Source: Clostridia bacterium (lineage in GTDB: Bacteria; Bacillota; Clostridia; Christensenellales; Aristaeellaceae). Taken from it: a stretch of DNA of 51,111 nucleotides. Below are positions 26,809 to 36,510 of this stretch, one piece after another (position 1 is the stretch's first letter; each line of letters begins with the position of its first letter). The notes beneath the pieces are model-generated. The model saw only the letters and a program-made list of their open reading frames with translations, was not told where the DNA came from and did not search any database. The stretch lies in assembly GCA_030530315.1 (NCBI GenBank), contig JAUMVG010000019.1:1-51111 (forward strand). The letters are read 5' to 3'. The translations under genes were made by a program, and so were the position numbers.

Positions 26809-29142
26809 TTACGCAATGCCCGTGATCAGGCCGTTGGTCACGGTCACAGTCTTGCCGTCCGCAGTCCTGAACGTGCCGGAAGCGCCCGCCGTGCCGTTAA
26901 TGCTCAGGCCGTCCACCATGAAGTCCAGCGTGCCGTTGTCAACCTGAATGGTAAATTCGCCGCCTTTCAGTGCTGCGATATAGTCCTCGGCGATTTCGAT
27001 TGTGGACACATAACCTTCACCGTTATCTTCCGTAAGGCGAATTGCGTCTGCATCCAACAGAGCGCCAGAACTCCCGCGAACCAGCGCCAACATGCCCTCT
27101 TTGAGCATCATTTCAAAGGGAGCGCCGCCGTTACGTGCCTGTACGGCATAAAACGGAGTCACCTCCGTCACGCCGTTGAACTCTGCGGGGCCGTATAGCT
27201 GCACATAGTTCCAACCAGCGCCGAGCTTTAACTTTGTATTGTCCCAGATGCCGATTTGCTGGCCGCTGGCGTTGAGTATCGCCATCTGTCCGTTGGTGTT
27301 GTTCGTACCGCCCAACGTCAGCGTGCCGCCCTTTATGGCGTTCGCGGTCACAGCGCCTTTGTTGATGGTGATGCCATCCTTGGTCCATGCGCCGATCACA
27401 GCGCCACTGGCGTCGACGATCTGTAGCACACCGTTCACGTTGTTTGTGCCGCCCAACGTCAATATTCCGCCCTTGATGGCGCTCGCAAGGATCGTACCGG
27501 CGTTTACCGTGATGCCGTCCTTGTTCCACGACCCTATCACGCTGCCGGATGCGTCAACGATTTGCAGTTCACCGTTGGCGTTGTCCAACCCGCCGAGCTT
27601 CAGCGTGCCGCCCTGGATGAAATCCGCAATCAGCTTGCCGAAACGCGCATAATCGAGGTTCAGGTACAGCTTCTTGTCCCCCGCCGCGCTGGGGCCGGGG
27701 TTCGTCGCCGCCTGTAGGGCAAGGCCCTGCTCCAGGCCGCCGTCCGTCAGCCGGTCGAAGATCTCCTGCTGGGTCAGGGCGAGGTCGAGGGCGTTCGTCG
27801 CGCTCTGCGCCGCGCTCTGTGCCGCCGCGTCGGCGTACTGCAAGGCTCGGTTGTAGTTGCGCTGGGCCGCGCCGATGTAGGGGTATTCGTCAGCCAGCTC
27901 CCCGGCCTCCGGCGCGGAGATGTCGCCCCGGAACGCGGGCCCCAGGAAGGCGCTCTCCATATACAGCGCGGAGGCCACCTCGCCGTTCGCGCCCGCCCGC
28001 ACGTAGTCGCCCAGCTCCACCGCGGGATCGTACAGCGCCCCGTTCAACTCATAGGACTGATAGGTCGCGCCGCCCAGTTTCGTCAGCAGCGCGTTCGCCA
28101 CCGCCGCGGACACCTCCGCGTCGATCACGATGCCGGTGTCATTTCCGGCGATCCGGATCTCGCCGTCCACGGTGTAGCGGATGCCGGTCACCGTGCCGCC
28201 GCCGTTCACCGCCATCTGCCCGGTCACGCCCAGCACGTCCACGGCATTCGCCGCGCTGGCCGCGTTCGCGGCCGACACGACGGGCACCAGCCGCAGCTTG
28301 CCTTGGGGCGTGATGATCCAGTTGCCGCCGTGGGCCGCCGCGATCAGGCCCAGCACCGTGTTGATGGTCGCCCCTGCCCCGAGGTCTGACACCGTGTAGA
28401 TGCTCCCCGTCTCGATCCGCGTCCGCGGGTCGAGCTCCAGGCCCATCAGCAGGAGGATGTCGTCCAGCAGCGCGTCCATCCGGCGCGGATAGCCCGCGCT
28501 GAAGTACAGCCATTCACCGGTGTTGTTGGTCATGACCTCGCCGGTGCTCGTCGTCCAGGGGACCTGCTTCAGTTCCGCGTTGCCCTTCAGCAGCGCATCA
28601 TAGCACTCCAGGGACACCACGCCGGTAATCGTGTCGCGGGTCCGATGGCTGATGTAGAAGGTGCCCGCCGTTAGCCACTCGGAGGCGGTCACGCCGTCCG
28701 TCAGCCGCATCTTCACCACGACCTCGGCGCTCTTGGCGATGACGTTCGAGGTCCGCACGCTGAACTGGCAGCTCGCGCTCACCGCGTTGCCGACGGACAG
28801 GCCGCCCTGCATCAGTCCGCGGGTGATCTGGGGCGCGGAGATGTCCGTGTATTCCACGCCGTCGATCACCGCCTTGGCCTCCAGGTACACGTCGCCGGCG
28901 CTTCCGTCGAAATGTGCGTTCTCATAGACGACGGTGTTGCCGCTGTACACGTTCACCGTCTGCTGATCACTGGAGTCAAATACCTTCTGCGTGCCGGAGA
29001 ATAGCTGGATGCGCTGGCCGGTTCCGGTCTGGTACACCTTTGACCCCCCGGAATAGGCGGAAAGGTTCTGCGTCCCGGGTGTGTAACCCGACGCACCCAT
29101 TCGGGCCGCGAGAGCCTTCCACAATGCGCTCGTCGTCTGCAT
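26809..29142 (-). CDS. Phage tail tip/spike protein with internal repeats
   Basis: The 777-residue protein shows an N-terminal region with three YSG-type strands (residues 25-75), a central part of about 300 residues resembling tail-associated structural proteins, a helical stretch near 425-480, and then three copies of a 47-residue unit beginning GGTLxLGG and containing LQIVDASG and KDGIT (about residues 500-640). The C-terminal 130 residues are beta-rich. The overall layout fits a tail-tip protein joining the tube to the host-binding apparatus. RBS GAGAGGTGA before ATG 29142. Confidence 0.75.
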   Translation of the reverse strand: MQTTSALWKALAARMGASGYTPGTQNLSAYSGGSKVYQTGTGQRIQLFSGTQKVFDSSDQQTVNVYSGNTVVYENAHFDGSAGDVYLEAKAVIDGVEYTDISAPQITRGLMQGGLSVGNAVSASCQFSVRTSNVIAKSAEVVVKMRLTDGVTASEWLTAGTFYISHRTRDTITGVVSLECYDALLKGNAELKQVPWTTSTGEVMTNNTGEWLYFSAGYPRRMDALLDDILLLMGLELDPRTRIETGSIYTVSDLGAGATINTVLGLIAAAHGGNWIITPQGKLRLVPVVSAANAASAANAVDVLGVTGQMAVNGGGTVTGIRYTVDGEIRIAGNDTGIVIDAEVSAAVANALLTKLGGATYQSYELNGALYDPAVELGDYVRAGANGEVASALYMESAFLGPAFRGDISAPEAGELADEYPYIGAAQRNYNRALQYADAAAQSAAQSATNALDLALTQQEIFDRLTDGGLEQGLALQAATNPGPSAAGDKKLYLNLDYARFGKLIADFIQGGTLKLGGLDNANGELQIVDASGSVIGSWNKDGITVNAGTILASAIKGGILTLGGTNNVNGVLQIVDASGAVIGAWTKDGITINKGAVTANAIKGGTLTLGGTNNTNGQMAILNASGQQIGIWDNTKLKLGAGWNYVQLYGPAEFNGVTEVTPFYAVQARNGGAPFEMMLKEGMLALVRGSSGALLDADAIRLTEDNGEGYVSTIEIAEDYIAALKGGEFTIQVDNGTLDFMVDGLSINGTAGASGTFRTADGKTVTVTNGLITGIA

Positions 29143-29148
29143 CCGTCG

Positions 29149-29523
29149 TCACCTCTCAGTCATGCTGAAGCTCATGCCGTCGTAGTAAGGCGCTCCCGTC
29201 TCCCGGTCGTAGCGCTGGGCCCCGAAGGGCACGGTGGACGTGTAGAACGTCTTGGCCACCGGTGCCCCCGTGGCCGGGTTGACCACCGTCGCGCTGTAGT
29301 ACGTCGTCGAGAGGTCGGCGTGGAGCTGTTGCATCAGTGCCTGGGACAGCCGCAGCATCTTCACCTCCACCTTCAGCTTCGAGGCGATCCGCGTGCGGTA
29401 CATCAGCCCGGTCTGCACGTCGCGCCCGCTGCCGTCGGCGTCAAGGTCGTTCCGGGAGATGTTCAGCTCCTCCACGCTGGCCGCGTAGTCGTGGCCGTTG
29501 ATGATCAGGACCGGCTGTGCCAT
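29149..29523 (-). CDS. Phage tail protein (distal tail or connector)
   Basis: The 124-residue product is a beta-rich protein starting LIINGHDYAASVEELNISRN and ending YYDGMSFSMTER. Proteins of this size and start follow the tape measure in many Clostridia siphophages and belong to the tail tip. It begins 5 bases after the tape measure stop. Confidence 0.7.
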   Translation of the reverse strand: MAQPVLIINGHDYAASVEELNISRNDLDADGSGRDVQTGLMYRTRIASKLKVEVKMLRLSQALMQQLHADLSTTYYSATVVNPATGAPVAKTFYTSTVPFGAQRYDRETGAPYYDGMSFSMTER

Positions 29524-29527
29524 CCCG

Positions 29528-32422
29528 TCACACTCCCTTCAGGGGCGAGGCGCTGAACATCTGCGTCCGCCGGTTGATTTCGTTGATGACCTGCTGGGCC
29601 GTCAGGGGGCTCCCCGACGCGCCACGCCGCTCCATGGCCTGGAGGGCGGCGACAATCGCCGTGGTCTGCGCCCCGATCACGCTGATGATGGTCTGGATCA
29701 GGTCCTCGTTGTTCGCGTCCAGGGTCGCCTGCATGTCCGCCGCGCTCGTGGCCGCCTGGGCCGCCACCTCGTAGGGCACGGCGTTGGTCGCCACCGTCGG
29801 CAGTTTGAAGGTGATGCTCCGCAGGGCCGTCAGCATGCCGACGGTCACCGCGCTCTGCATGGTCTGGGCCAGCTGGCTCTTGTTCAGGACCTCCGTCCGG
29901 CCGCCGACGTGCCCGACGACCTCCGGCCCGGCTTCGCCGGCGACGAACAGCGTGCCTTGTGCCCGCCGTGTGCCCGCAGCGTACTTCTGCACGCCGCTCC
30001 ACCAGGAGGCCCGTCCGCTGTTCATAATGGCTCCGCCGGAGGCAAACCGCTTCACAAGGCCGCCCGCCGTGATGATACCGCCGGTCGCAAGGCGGATGCC
30101 GAGCTTGGCCGCCGCGTTCTTCAATGCGGTTCCCACACTGTTCAGGGCCAAAGTGATTCCAACTTTGCCGTTTTTATTGCCGGTCAACCACTTGACAAGT
30201 CCGTCCTTCCAGCCGCTCGCGCGGATCAGGGCGATAATCGCGCTCAATGTGCTGTTCGTGCCGACATACTTCCCGAGCGTACTCCAGCCGCTCTTGGCAA
30301 GCTGGATCAACGCGGAAAGCGGATTGTTCGTCCCGACGAACAGGGAGAGCAGGCTCCAGCCCGACTTCACCAGCCGGATGATCGCCGCCAGCGGATTGTC
30401 CGTACCGATGAACCTCGACAGCAGCGACCAGCCCGACTTCACCAGCCGGATGATGGCCGCCAGCGGATTGTCTGTGCCCACATATTTCGTCAGCAGCGTC
30501 CAGCCATGCTTCGCCAGGCCGATCAACGCGGAAAGCGGGTTGTTCGTCCCGACGAAGCTCTGGAGGGACGTCCAACCGTTCTTTGCCAGGGCGACCCGGT
30601 TGGTGGTATCGACGCCCGGCGCAAAGATGCTCTGCAGGTATTTCAGCAGGCCGTCATTTTTACGGGTGCTGCCGTTGGCGGCGGGCAGGAAGTCCACGCC
30701 GATCTCCAGCCCCGGCACGCTGACCTGCCATCGTTCCGCGTCCAACCCGGAATGCCCCAGCAGACCCGCAAGCGCGCCGCCGACGCCCGACTTCTCCTCC
30801 CTTTCGGCCCGCTTCTCCTCGCGCCGGTTCTTCTTTCTGCCCAGGCCCAGCAGCTTCATCACGCCGCCCGCGCCAATGGTGCCGCGCAGCAGCTCCTGCC
30901 AAAGGTCGCCGCCCATGGCCTCGGCGAGGCCGCGCATCCCCTCGGAGATCAGCGCCATCAGCTTTTCACCGATCTCGACCCAGTCGATCTTTCCCAGCGC
31001 CACGCTCAGGTTCTCGCCGAAGCCCTTCCAGTCGAAATCTGCCGCCGCCTGGACCAGGAAGTCCAGCGCGCCCTCCATCAGGCCATTCAGGGCAAGCCCC
31101 AGCCCTTCCCAGTCCACGGACTCCTGCAGTCCGTTCAGCGTCCTGGCAAAGGCCGCCCCGGCTTCGCCCCACTTGAAGTTCATAACCGCCCGTTTCAAAA
31201 GCCGCAGCGGAATACCCGCCAGGGTCGCCAGCAGCGTGCCGACGCCCTCCCAGTCCACCGTCTCCGCCGCCAGGTTCAACCCGTCGGTGACGCGCTGGGC
31301 CACCTCCTCCCAGGGAATCGCCCCGAGCACCTCCGTCACCCGCTCCAGGAAGCGGTTGAATCCTTCCGAAAGCCCCAGCGCCGCCGCCGTCCAGTCAAAG
31401 GAGAGCGCGGCGGAAGCGATCATCCGCAGCTTCAACGTCATCAGCTCCGCCAGCGTCCGGCCGAACAGCTCCCAGTCGATGTCCCGCGCCAGCCCCGCCA
31501 GCGCCTCGCCGATCGCCCTCCCGACGCCCTCCCAGCGTATGCCGGTCAGCAGCAGCTCCGCGGCGTGCAGCGCCGTGCCGACGCCCGCCGCCAGCGTCCC
31601 GCCGACGCTCGTCCAGTCGACGCCATCCACCAGTCCGTTGAATATCCCGGTCAACGCGCCAATGGTTTTCGACATAACCTCGCCCACGCGCTCCCAGCGG
31701 ATCAACTCCCGGGCGCGCTCGAGGGCGCCGTTGACGCCCCGGGCGACCACCCGGCCGATCTCCTCATACTCGCCTGCGGCAAACAGTTCCCGGATCCTCC
31801 CCGCCAGCGACAGTATGCCGTCCTCGATGGGCACCGTCTCAAACGCGCTTCCGATGCCTCCGCCGCCGCTCCTGCCGCCAGAGGACCGCGACAGGATGTC
31901 CAGACTGTCGAAGGACGCCAGCTGTCGCTTCAATGACCGGGCCGCGCCGCTGCTCCTGCCCAGGCTCTTGGCATAGGCGTCCTGCCCCCGCGCCGCCCGG
32001 GTGAACACGCTCTGCCCGGAGAGCGCCGCCACGAACGCGCCGACGCGGTTCGCGCCTTCCGCCAGCCGGTCGATCAGCGACGTCAGCGCCGGCGCCACCA
32101 CCGTCATCACCGGTGCCGACGCCGCGTAGAGGCTGTTCCTCAGCCGCTCCAGCGCCCGGGACATCCCGTCGATCGCCCCATTCGCGGAGGACAGCTGCCG
32201 GGGCAGTGCCTTCATCGCGGAGGACAGCCGCTTAACCTGGCCCGCTGCCTCCGAAAGTCCCCGCAGGCTCAGCCCTGAAAAGGCCGCCCGCAGGCCGTCC
32301 CCCAAGCCCTTGGTCCGGCGGCGCAGGGACTGAATCGCCGCCGTCATCTCCTTCGACCCCGCCAGGAACTCCCCGGGGTCCAGCCGCACGCTGACGATCA
32401 TCGCGCCGCCGTCCGTTGTCAT
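29528..32422 (-). CDS. Phage tail tape measure protein
   Basis: The 964-residue protein sets tail length and follows the two chaperone genes, as expected. It begins with a helical region, then has two repeat systems. Between about residues 220 and 500 there are eleven copies of the motif [IVF]xWxx(x)G spaced about 35-45 residues apart. Between about residues 615 and 740 there are five tandem copies of a 24-residue unit starting GW(S/T) and containing VGT(N/D)NPLSA. A Gly/Ala-rich hydrophobic part and EAGPEVVGH, a signature common near the C-terminus of tape measures, follow. ATG 32422 is preceded by TGAGGTGAGG. Confidence 0.92.
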   Translation of the reverse strand: MTTDGGAMIVSVRLDPGEFLAGSKEMTAAIQSLRRRTKGLGDGLRAAFSGLSLRGLSEAAGQVKRLSSAMKALPRQLSSANGAIDGMSRALERLRNSLYAASAPVMTVVAPALTSLIDRLAEGANRVGAFVAALSGQSVFTRAARGQDAYAKSLGRSSGAARSLKRQLASFDSLDILSRSSGGRSGGGGIGSAFETVPIEDGILSLAGRIRELFAAGEYEEIGRVVARGVNGALERARELIRWERVGEVMSKTIGALTGIFNGLVDGVDWTSVGGTLAAGVGTALHAAELLLTGIRWEGVGRAIGEALAGLARDIDWELFGRTLAELMTLKLRMIASAALSFDWTAAALGLSEGFNRFLERVTEVLGAIPWEEVAQRVTDGLNLAAETVDWEGVGTLLATLAGIPLRLLKRAVMNFKWGEAGAAFARTLNGLQESVDWEGLGLALNGLMEGALDFLVQAAADFDWKGFGENLSVALGKIDWVEIGEKLMALISEGMRGLAEAMGGDLWQELLRGTIGAGGVMKLLGLGRKKNRREEKRAEREEKSGVGGALAGLLGHSGLDAERWQVSVPGLEIGVDFLPAANGSTRKNDGLLKYLQSIFAPGVDTTNRVALAKNGWTSLQSFVGTNNPLSALIGLAKHGWTLLTKYVGTDNPLAAIIRLVKSGWSLLSRFIGTDNPLAAIIRLVKSGWSLLSLFVGTNNPLSALIQLAKSGWSTLGKYVGTNSTLSAIIALIRASGWKDGLVKWLTGNKNGKVGITLALNSVGTALKNAAAKLGIRLATGGIITAGGLVKRFASGGAIMNSGRASWWSGVQKYAAGTRRAQGTLFVAGEAGPEVVGHVGGRTEVLNKSQLAQTMQSAVTVGMLTALRSITFKLPTVATNAVPYEVAAQAATSAADMQATLDANNEDLIQTIISVIGAQTTAIVAALQAMERRGASGSPLTAQQVINEINRRTQMFSASPLKGV

Positions 32423-32426
32423 AACC

Positions 32427-33002
32427 TCACCTCAATATCGCCTCAAGTCGCTCCTTCTCCGCCGCCTCCGCCTCGGTCAGGCGGCTTCTGAGCCTGCAAA
32501 TCCCGGCGTTCTGCTGCCAGAACTCCCGCTCGTGCTTCTCCAGCCGCCTGCCCCGGGCCTTCTTCTGCCGCAGGGAAAGCACCGTGGCATAGGTGCTGTC
32601 CCGAATTTCCATGAAGTAGCCCAGGAATGTCCACCAGTGCAGGTACGCCACTGACCGCACCTCAAAGCCAGCCGCCCGGTTCACCGCCGGAAAGATCAGG
32701 GGCGCGTCCTGGGTCCAATCCATCGTCCGCGGTCCAGTCCTGCCGTCGCCGCCCCGGTCGATAAACGCCACCGCCGCGTCATAGGCCGCCTGGTACAGCT
32801 CCCGGGGCATGCCGTCAAAGTCCTCGTAGAGGTTGTCCAGGCACACATAGGCCCTGTCGCCGTCCTCCAGCTCCGGGTCCTCAAAGGCGGCCAGTATGGT
32901 CAGCACCACCCGGTAATCCGTCCGGATCGCCCAGGACCGCCCTCCGAACGTCAGTGCCGTGGGCAGCTCGAAGATCCCGGCGGCCCCGGCTCCGGGCGTC
33001 AC
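32427..33002 (-). CDS. Phage Gp15-family tail assembly chaperone
   Basis: The 191-residue product has ALTFGGRSWAIRTDYRVVLTIL near its start and AYLHWWTFLGYFMEI in the middle, features of the Gp15 family encoded before the tape measure. The start is GTG 33002, which overlaps the previous stop by 4 bases (GTGA). It is the second chaperone, in the place of gpGT in lambda, here as a separate gene, not a frameshift product. Confidence 0.8.
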   Translation of the reverse strand: MTPGAGAAGIFELPTALTFGGRSWAIRTDYRVVLTILAAFEDPELEDGDRAYVCLDNLYEDFDGMPRELYQAAYDAAVAFIDRGGDGRTGPRTMDWTQDAPLIFPAVNRAAGFEVRSVAYLHWWTFLGYFMEIRDSTYATVLSLRQKKARGRRLEKHEREFWQQNAGICRLRSRLTEAEAAEKERLEAILR

Positions 33003-33463
33003 TGCTTCGCGCCCCGGGCGTACTTCGCCACCCGCTTCTTGAACTTCGCCGTCTCGGCATCGAACTGATCGGAAATGAACTTGCCCACCACGCCCAGCAC
33101 CTGTTCGCAGTAGAACGCGCCGTTCACGGGGCTGAAGGGATGCATCCTGCCGAAGAACGCCCCCGCCGCGTCTCCGCCGAACAGCTCGTTCACCGCGGCA
33201 TACAGCCGTTTCTCCGCCTCCGCGAGGGCCTCCCGACGCACCACGTCGGCTTCCCCGCCGCCGGCGTCATCAGGGATCGCCTCCAGCGGCTCGGTGATCC
33301 TGTCGAAGCTGTCCGCCAGCCGGTTGAACCGCTCCACGATACCGATGTCCGTGGGGCGGAAGGTGAACGCGCCGATCTCCTCCCCGTCCACATTCAAAAT
33401 CGGAACGCGGCGCGAGCCGTCGTCCACCGTGATCGCCAAATCCATGCGCTTCATCTCAGCCAT
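32999..33463 (-). CDS. Phage tail assembly chaperone
   Basis: The 154-residue, charged and mostly helical product lies between the tail tube and Gp15 genes, the place of gpG-like chaperones. It contains FRPTDIGIVERFNRLADSFD and a basic C-terminus. The start is ATG 33463, because GAGGAGGAAGAGAC directly precedes it; the frame is open 63 bases further upstream without support. Confidence 0.75.
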   Translation of the reverse strand: MAEMKRMDLAITVDDGSRRVPILNVDGEEIGAFTFRPTDIGIVERFNRLADSFDRITEPLEAIPDDAGGGEADVVRREALAEAEKRLYAAVNELFGGDAAGAFFGRMHPFSPVNGAFYCEQVLGVVGKFISDQFDAETAKFKKRVAKYARGAKQ

Positions 33464-33592
33464 GTCTCTTCCTCCTCGCGTCAAAATCAAATCCTCCCAA
33501 CAAACCTCAAAACGGCGGGACGCCATAATTGGCGCCCACCGTTTCTCCGACGCTTCCTCGGGCGCCGCTTTTCATGGCATCCCCGGCCGCCG

Positions 33593-34093
33593 TCACGCCT
33601 GCGCGGTAAACACGCCGGTGTCGGTCTTGAAGGTGCCCTTCGTCTTGCCGCCCACGTAGTTGACGGTGAAGGGAATCTGGTAGCCGCTGGTGTCGCCGCC
33701 GTAGCTGATAGGCACCACATAGCACGCCTGGCGATACGCCTCAAAGGTGTTCTCGCCGGTGGCGCTCTTCCACAGGTGCACCTCCACCGAGGTGGTCTTC
33801 AGGCCGTCGTCCGTGATCTGCTCGTCCACGATCTGCTGGAGCTTCTCAAACAGCGCGTCGCCCACCTTCGCATAGAAGGGCTCCGCGTCCGCGGAGGGCT
33901 CGTAGCCGTTGTGCCGGAAGGAGCTCTCCCCCAGGATGTTCCTGCTGGTCTCGGTGTCGGGGTTCAGCTCCACGTTGAACTCCTCCAGGTCCTCGCCCAA
34001 CCGGTAGTAGTCGGCGGTCTCCCCGCCGAAGGAAGCGTCGATGTAATGCGCCATGTACTTGCGCGCAATCTTGCCGTTGATGGTATCCGCCAT
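33593..34093 (-). CDS. Phage major tail tube protein
   Basis: The 166-residue protein starts MADTINGKIARKYMAHYID and is rich in beta strands and Gly/Thr in its second half (YGGDTSGYQIPFTVNYVGG). Size, sequence style and position after the tail completion gene fit the siphophage tube protein. GGAGGAGATTATC precedes the start. The 129-bp gap that follows it is the largest in the tail operon and may hold an unnoticed terminator or promoter; I see no strong hairpin. Confidence 0.82.
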   Translation of the reverse strand: MADTINGKIARKYMAHYIDASFGGETADYYRLGEDLEEFNVELNPDTETSRNILGESSFRHNGYEPSADAEPFYAKVGDALFEKLQQIVDEQITDDGLKTTSVEVHLWKSATGENTFEAYRQACYVVPISYGGDTSGYQIPFTVNYVGGKTKGTFKTDTGVFTAQA

Positions 34094-34110
34094 GATAATC
34101 TCCTCCTGTC

Positions 34111-34545
34111 TCAGTCCGTCTCATAGAGCACCCGCAGCTGAATCCGGTAACGGGCGTCCTTCGCGCCATACTCCACCGGCGCGCCGGTCAGCGCGGGCAG
34201 TATGGCCTTCACGCGCCCGCCCTCCCACTCGGGCAGGCTGCCCGCGGCGCTCCTGGCCAGGATCCAGCGCGCCACACCCTGCAGCGCGGCCAGGTTCCCG
34301 GCGTTTTGTCCGCTGTCCGTCCCGAAGGGCAGCCGCGCGTCCAGCCGGAAGTTCTGCGCCTGGCGGCGCTCCGCCCTCCGTTCGCCCAGTATGTTCTCCC
34401 GGTAGTTCATCGCAGACGCCTCGCTGATCAGCGCGTACTGCACCGGCTCGCTGCCCAGGAAGTCCACGCCGAACCGCGCGCCCGCTTCAATGGAAGGGCA
34501 CTGCCTCAGCCAATCCCTCAGGCGCTCCGCGTTGCCTCCGCTCAT
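34111..34545 (-). CDS. Phage tail terminator / minor capsid protein
   Basis: The 144-residue product starts in ATGA overlap with the previous gene and contains ERLRDWLRQCPSIE and YRIQLRVLYE, reminiscent of minor capsid or tail terminator proteins. It is encoded directly before the tail tube. An in-frame GTG 6 bases upstream is possible. Confidence 0.65.
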   Translation of the reverse strand: MSGGNAERLRDWLRQCPSIEAGARFGVDFLGSEPVQYALISEASAMNYRENILGERRAERRQAQNFRLDARLPFGTDSGQNAGNLAALQGVARWILARSAAGSLPEWEGGRVKAILPALTGAPVEYGAKDARYRIQLRVLYETD

Positions 34546-34946
34546 TCGCACTCAATCCTCCAATGCCGTCCCAACCGGCCCCGCCGGTTGTCCGATACCG
34601 CCTTCACGGTGAGGGCCGCATACCGCCGCCTCAGTTCATCGGGGCGAAGTCCCTCCTCCGTCACCTCGCCCCGCGCCACCAGGTCTCCGGGCCGCAGGGT
34701 AAAGCAGTCCCCGGAAGAGCCGTCGAACGCGGCGGGCTTTGCGTATCGCTTCCCTGAAAACCCGGCGTCCTCGGGAATGCGGATCACGCAGCGGTCTGCC
34801 GCCCGGCCGCCGCCCTCCTCCGCCGCCACTCCCCGCGCCTCAGCCCAGGAGCAGCCGGTGATCACCGTCTTCAGGTACGCGTCCTCGCCCGTCGCAGGGT
34901 CCACCACTGCGTTGTACAGGGTGATCGCCTCGTCACACAGCCTCAC
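34542..34946 (-). CDS. Phage head-tail joining protein
   Basis: The 134-residue product begins MRLCDEAITLYNAVVDPATG from a GTG start with GGGAGGTGA upstream. It is a beta-rich protein of the kind encoded between connector and tail terminator in Clostridia phages. No catalytic motif is seen. Confidence 0.65.
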   Translation of the reverse strand: MRLCDEAITLYNAVVDPATGEDAYLKTVITGCSWAEARGVAAEEGGGRAADRCVIRIPEDAGFSGKRYAKPAAFDGSSGDCFTLRPGDLVARGEVTEEGLRPDELRRRYAALTVKAVSDNRRGRLGRHWRIECE

Positions 34947-34973
34947 GCTTCGCCCTCACCTCCCTTGCGATCC

Positions 34974-35351
34974 TCACCGCACCCTCCGGCACAGCAGCGG
35001 CACGCCGCCGTCGTCCTTCTCATCCCACAGGAGCCGGGCAATCTCGCTGTTCAGCGCCGCTTCCAGCGCCTTCGCCCGCTGCGCCGGGTCTGCGTAGGTC
35101 TCCGAATAGCCGTCGCTGGTAAAGGCGGCGACCGGCGGGGCGTCCGCCTGAGCGTCCGTCGCCAGAACGCCCTCCGCCTTCACGATGCTCAGCACGCACT
35201 GCTTCACCGCGTCCGGAACCTCCGCCATCCCCTGGATCCGCCCTGCGGTCAGGTAGTCCAGCCGCTTGCGCGCCCTGAACTCCGCCAGCGCGTATTCCGC
35301 CTCGGGCAGCGTCCCGCCCATTGCCACGTACTCCTCATAGGTCAGGTACAC
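34974..35351 (-). CDS. Phage head-tail connector protein
   Basis: The 125-residue, largely helical product starts MYLTYEEYVAMGG (GTG start) and contains FRARKRLDYLTAGR, the pattern of gp6-like connectors encoded after the capsid gene. GGGGAGG precedes the start. Confidence 0.78.
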   Translation of the reverse strand: MYLTYEEYVAMGGTLPEAEYALAEFRARKRLDYLTAGRIQGMAEVPDAVKQCVLSIVKAEGVLATDAQADAPPVAAFTSDGYSETYADPAQRAKALEAALNSEIARLLWDEKDDGGVPLLCRRVR

Positions 35352-35384
35352 GCCCCTCGCCTCCCCTCATCGACCGCGCCTCGA

Positions 35385-36461
35385 TCAGCCCAGGCTGATG
35401 ATGCGCGTAATGGGAATCGCCTTGTGGGCGATGGTCCTCCTGGCCGCGCCGGTCTTGCCGTTGTTCACCAGCTCCCAGTTCGCGCCGTCCTGCAGCTCCG
35501 CGTCGGTGGGGCTGTCCTTGGCCATCACCTGCTTGGTGAAGCTGATGCCATAGGGCGCGAAGGCCTTTCTCTGGCGGGCGTACAGCGTGTCCTCGCCGCC
35601 GTGGGTCTTCGGGTCGCGGTGCACCTCGTAGGGCGTCTTCACGCCGCAGTCGGTGTACTCGATCGCGCCGTCGCCCAGCACATAGGTGGTGTACTTCATC
35701 CGGGTGTCTCCGCCCGCAGTGACCTCCTCGCAGGGCATGGCGTCGTCCACCAGCACGGTCCTGCCGTTCAGCGTCGCCAGCGTCAGGTCGCGCTCGATGC
35801 CCTCGCTGTCGGTGTACTTCATGTACGCCAGCACCTTCAGGTTCTCCAGGTTCATCGCCACCATGCTGTGCATGATCACCAGGGAGAACTTGCCCTTGTT
35901 GTCGCCGCAGGCCTTCTGAATGCCGGTGTTCAGCGTGGTGGCGTCCATGGCGCCGAGCACGCCCTCGCTGTTCGTCTTGGCGGTCACGTCGTAGGTATGG
36001 GCCGCCACAAACGCCGCGCCTTCGGCGTCGCTCATGCTGAACACGCCGTTCAGTATGGCGATGATGGTGTCCTGGTCGACCTCCTCCCAGTATTCAGAGA
36101 TCTGCTCCGCCACGTTCTCCAGGAAGTCCACGCCGCCGGTGGCGTCGCAGGAGAAATCCCGCTCGGTCCAGCCGTTGGCCCGGCCCACCACCACGCGGGA
36201 CTGGGCGAAGCTGTCGGTGACGTTCGCCGTCAGGTCCGTCTGGCCGTCGTAGTTCTGGGCGGCGGTGCCGCTGATCAGCCCCAGCATGGGCGTGGTCAGG
36301 TAGTTGCCCCCGGTCTGCTCGGCCATGGCCGCGGCCAGGTCCGGGCGGGGGCGAACGGCGCGGGAGCGGATCAGCTCGCGGCGCCGGGTGTTGGGAATGC
36401 GCTCCAGGTACTTCTGGAACACCTCCGCGTTAAACAGCTTGCCATCAAAGATACCAGGCAT
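35385..36461 (-). CDS. Phage major capsid protein
   Basis: The 358-residue product has the length and the gene neighbours (scaffold before, connector after) of a HK97-fold coat protein. Its start MPGIFDGKLFNAEVFQKY and the helix ENVAEQISEYWEEVDQDTIIAIL fit coat proteins of Clostridia siphophages. No protease gene is present, so the scaffold route of assembly is likely. Confidence 0.88.
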   Translation of the reverse strand: MPGIFDGKLFNAEVFQKYLERIPNTRRRELIRSRAVRPRPDLAAAMAEQTGGNYLTTPMLGLISGTAAQNYDGQTDLTANVTDSFAQSRVVVGRANGWTERDFSCDATGGVDFLENVAEQISEYWEEVDQDTIIAILNGVFSMSDAEGAAFVAAHTYDVTAKTNSEGVLGAMDATTLNTGIQKACGDNKGKFSLVIMHSMVAMNLENLKVLAYMKYTDSEGIERDLTLATLNGRTVLVDDAMPCEEVTAGGDTRMKYTTYVLGDGAIEYTDCGVKTPYEVHRDPKTHGGEDTLYARQRKAFAPYGISFTKQVMAKDSPTDAELQDGANWELVNNGKTGAARRTIAHKAIPITRIISLG

Positions 36462-36510
36462 TCATCTCATCCTTTCTGTCGTCCTTGTCTTCCTCCGGGC
36501 AGACGCTTCG

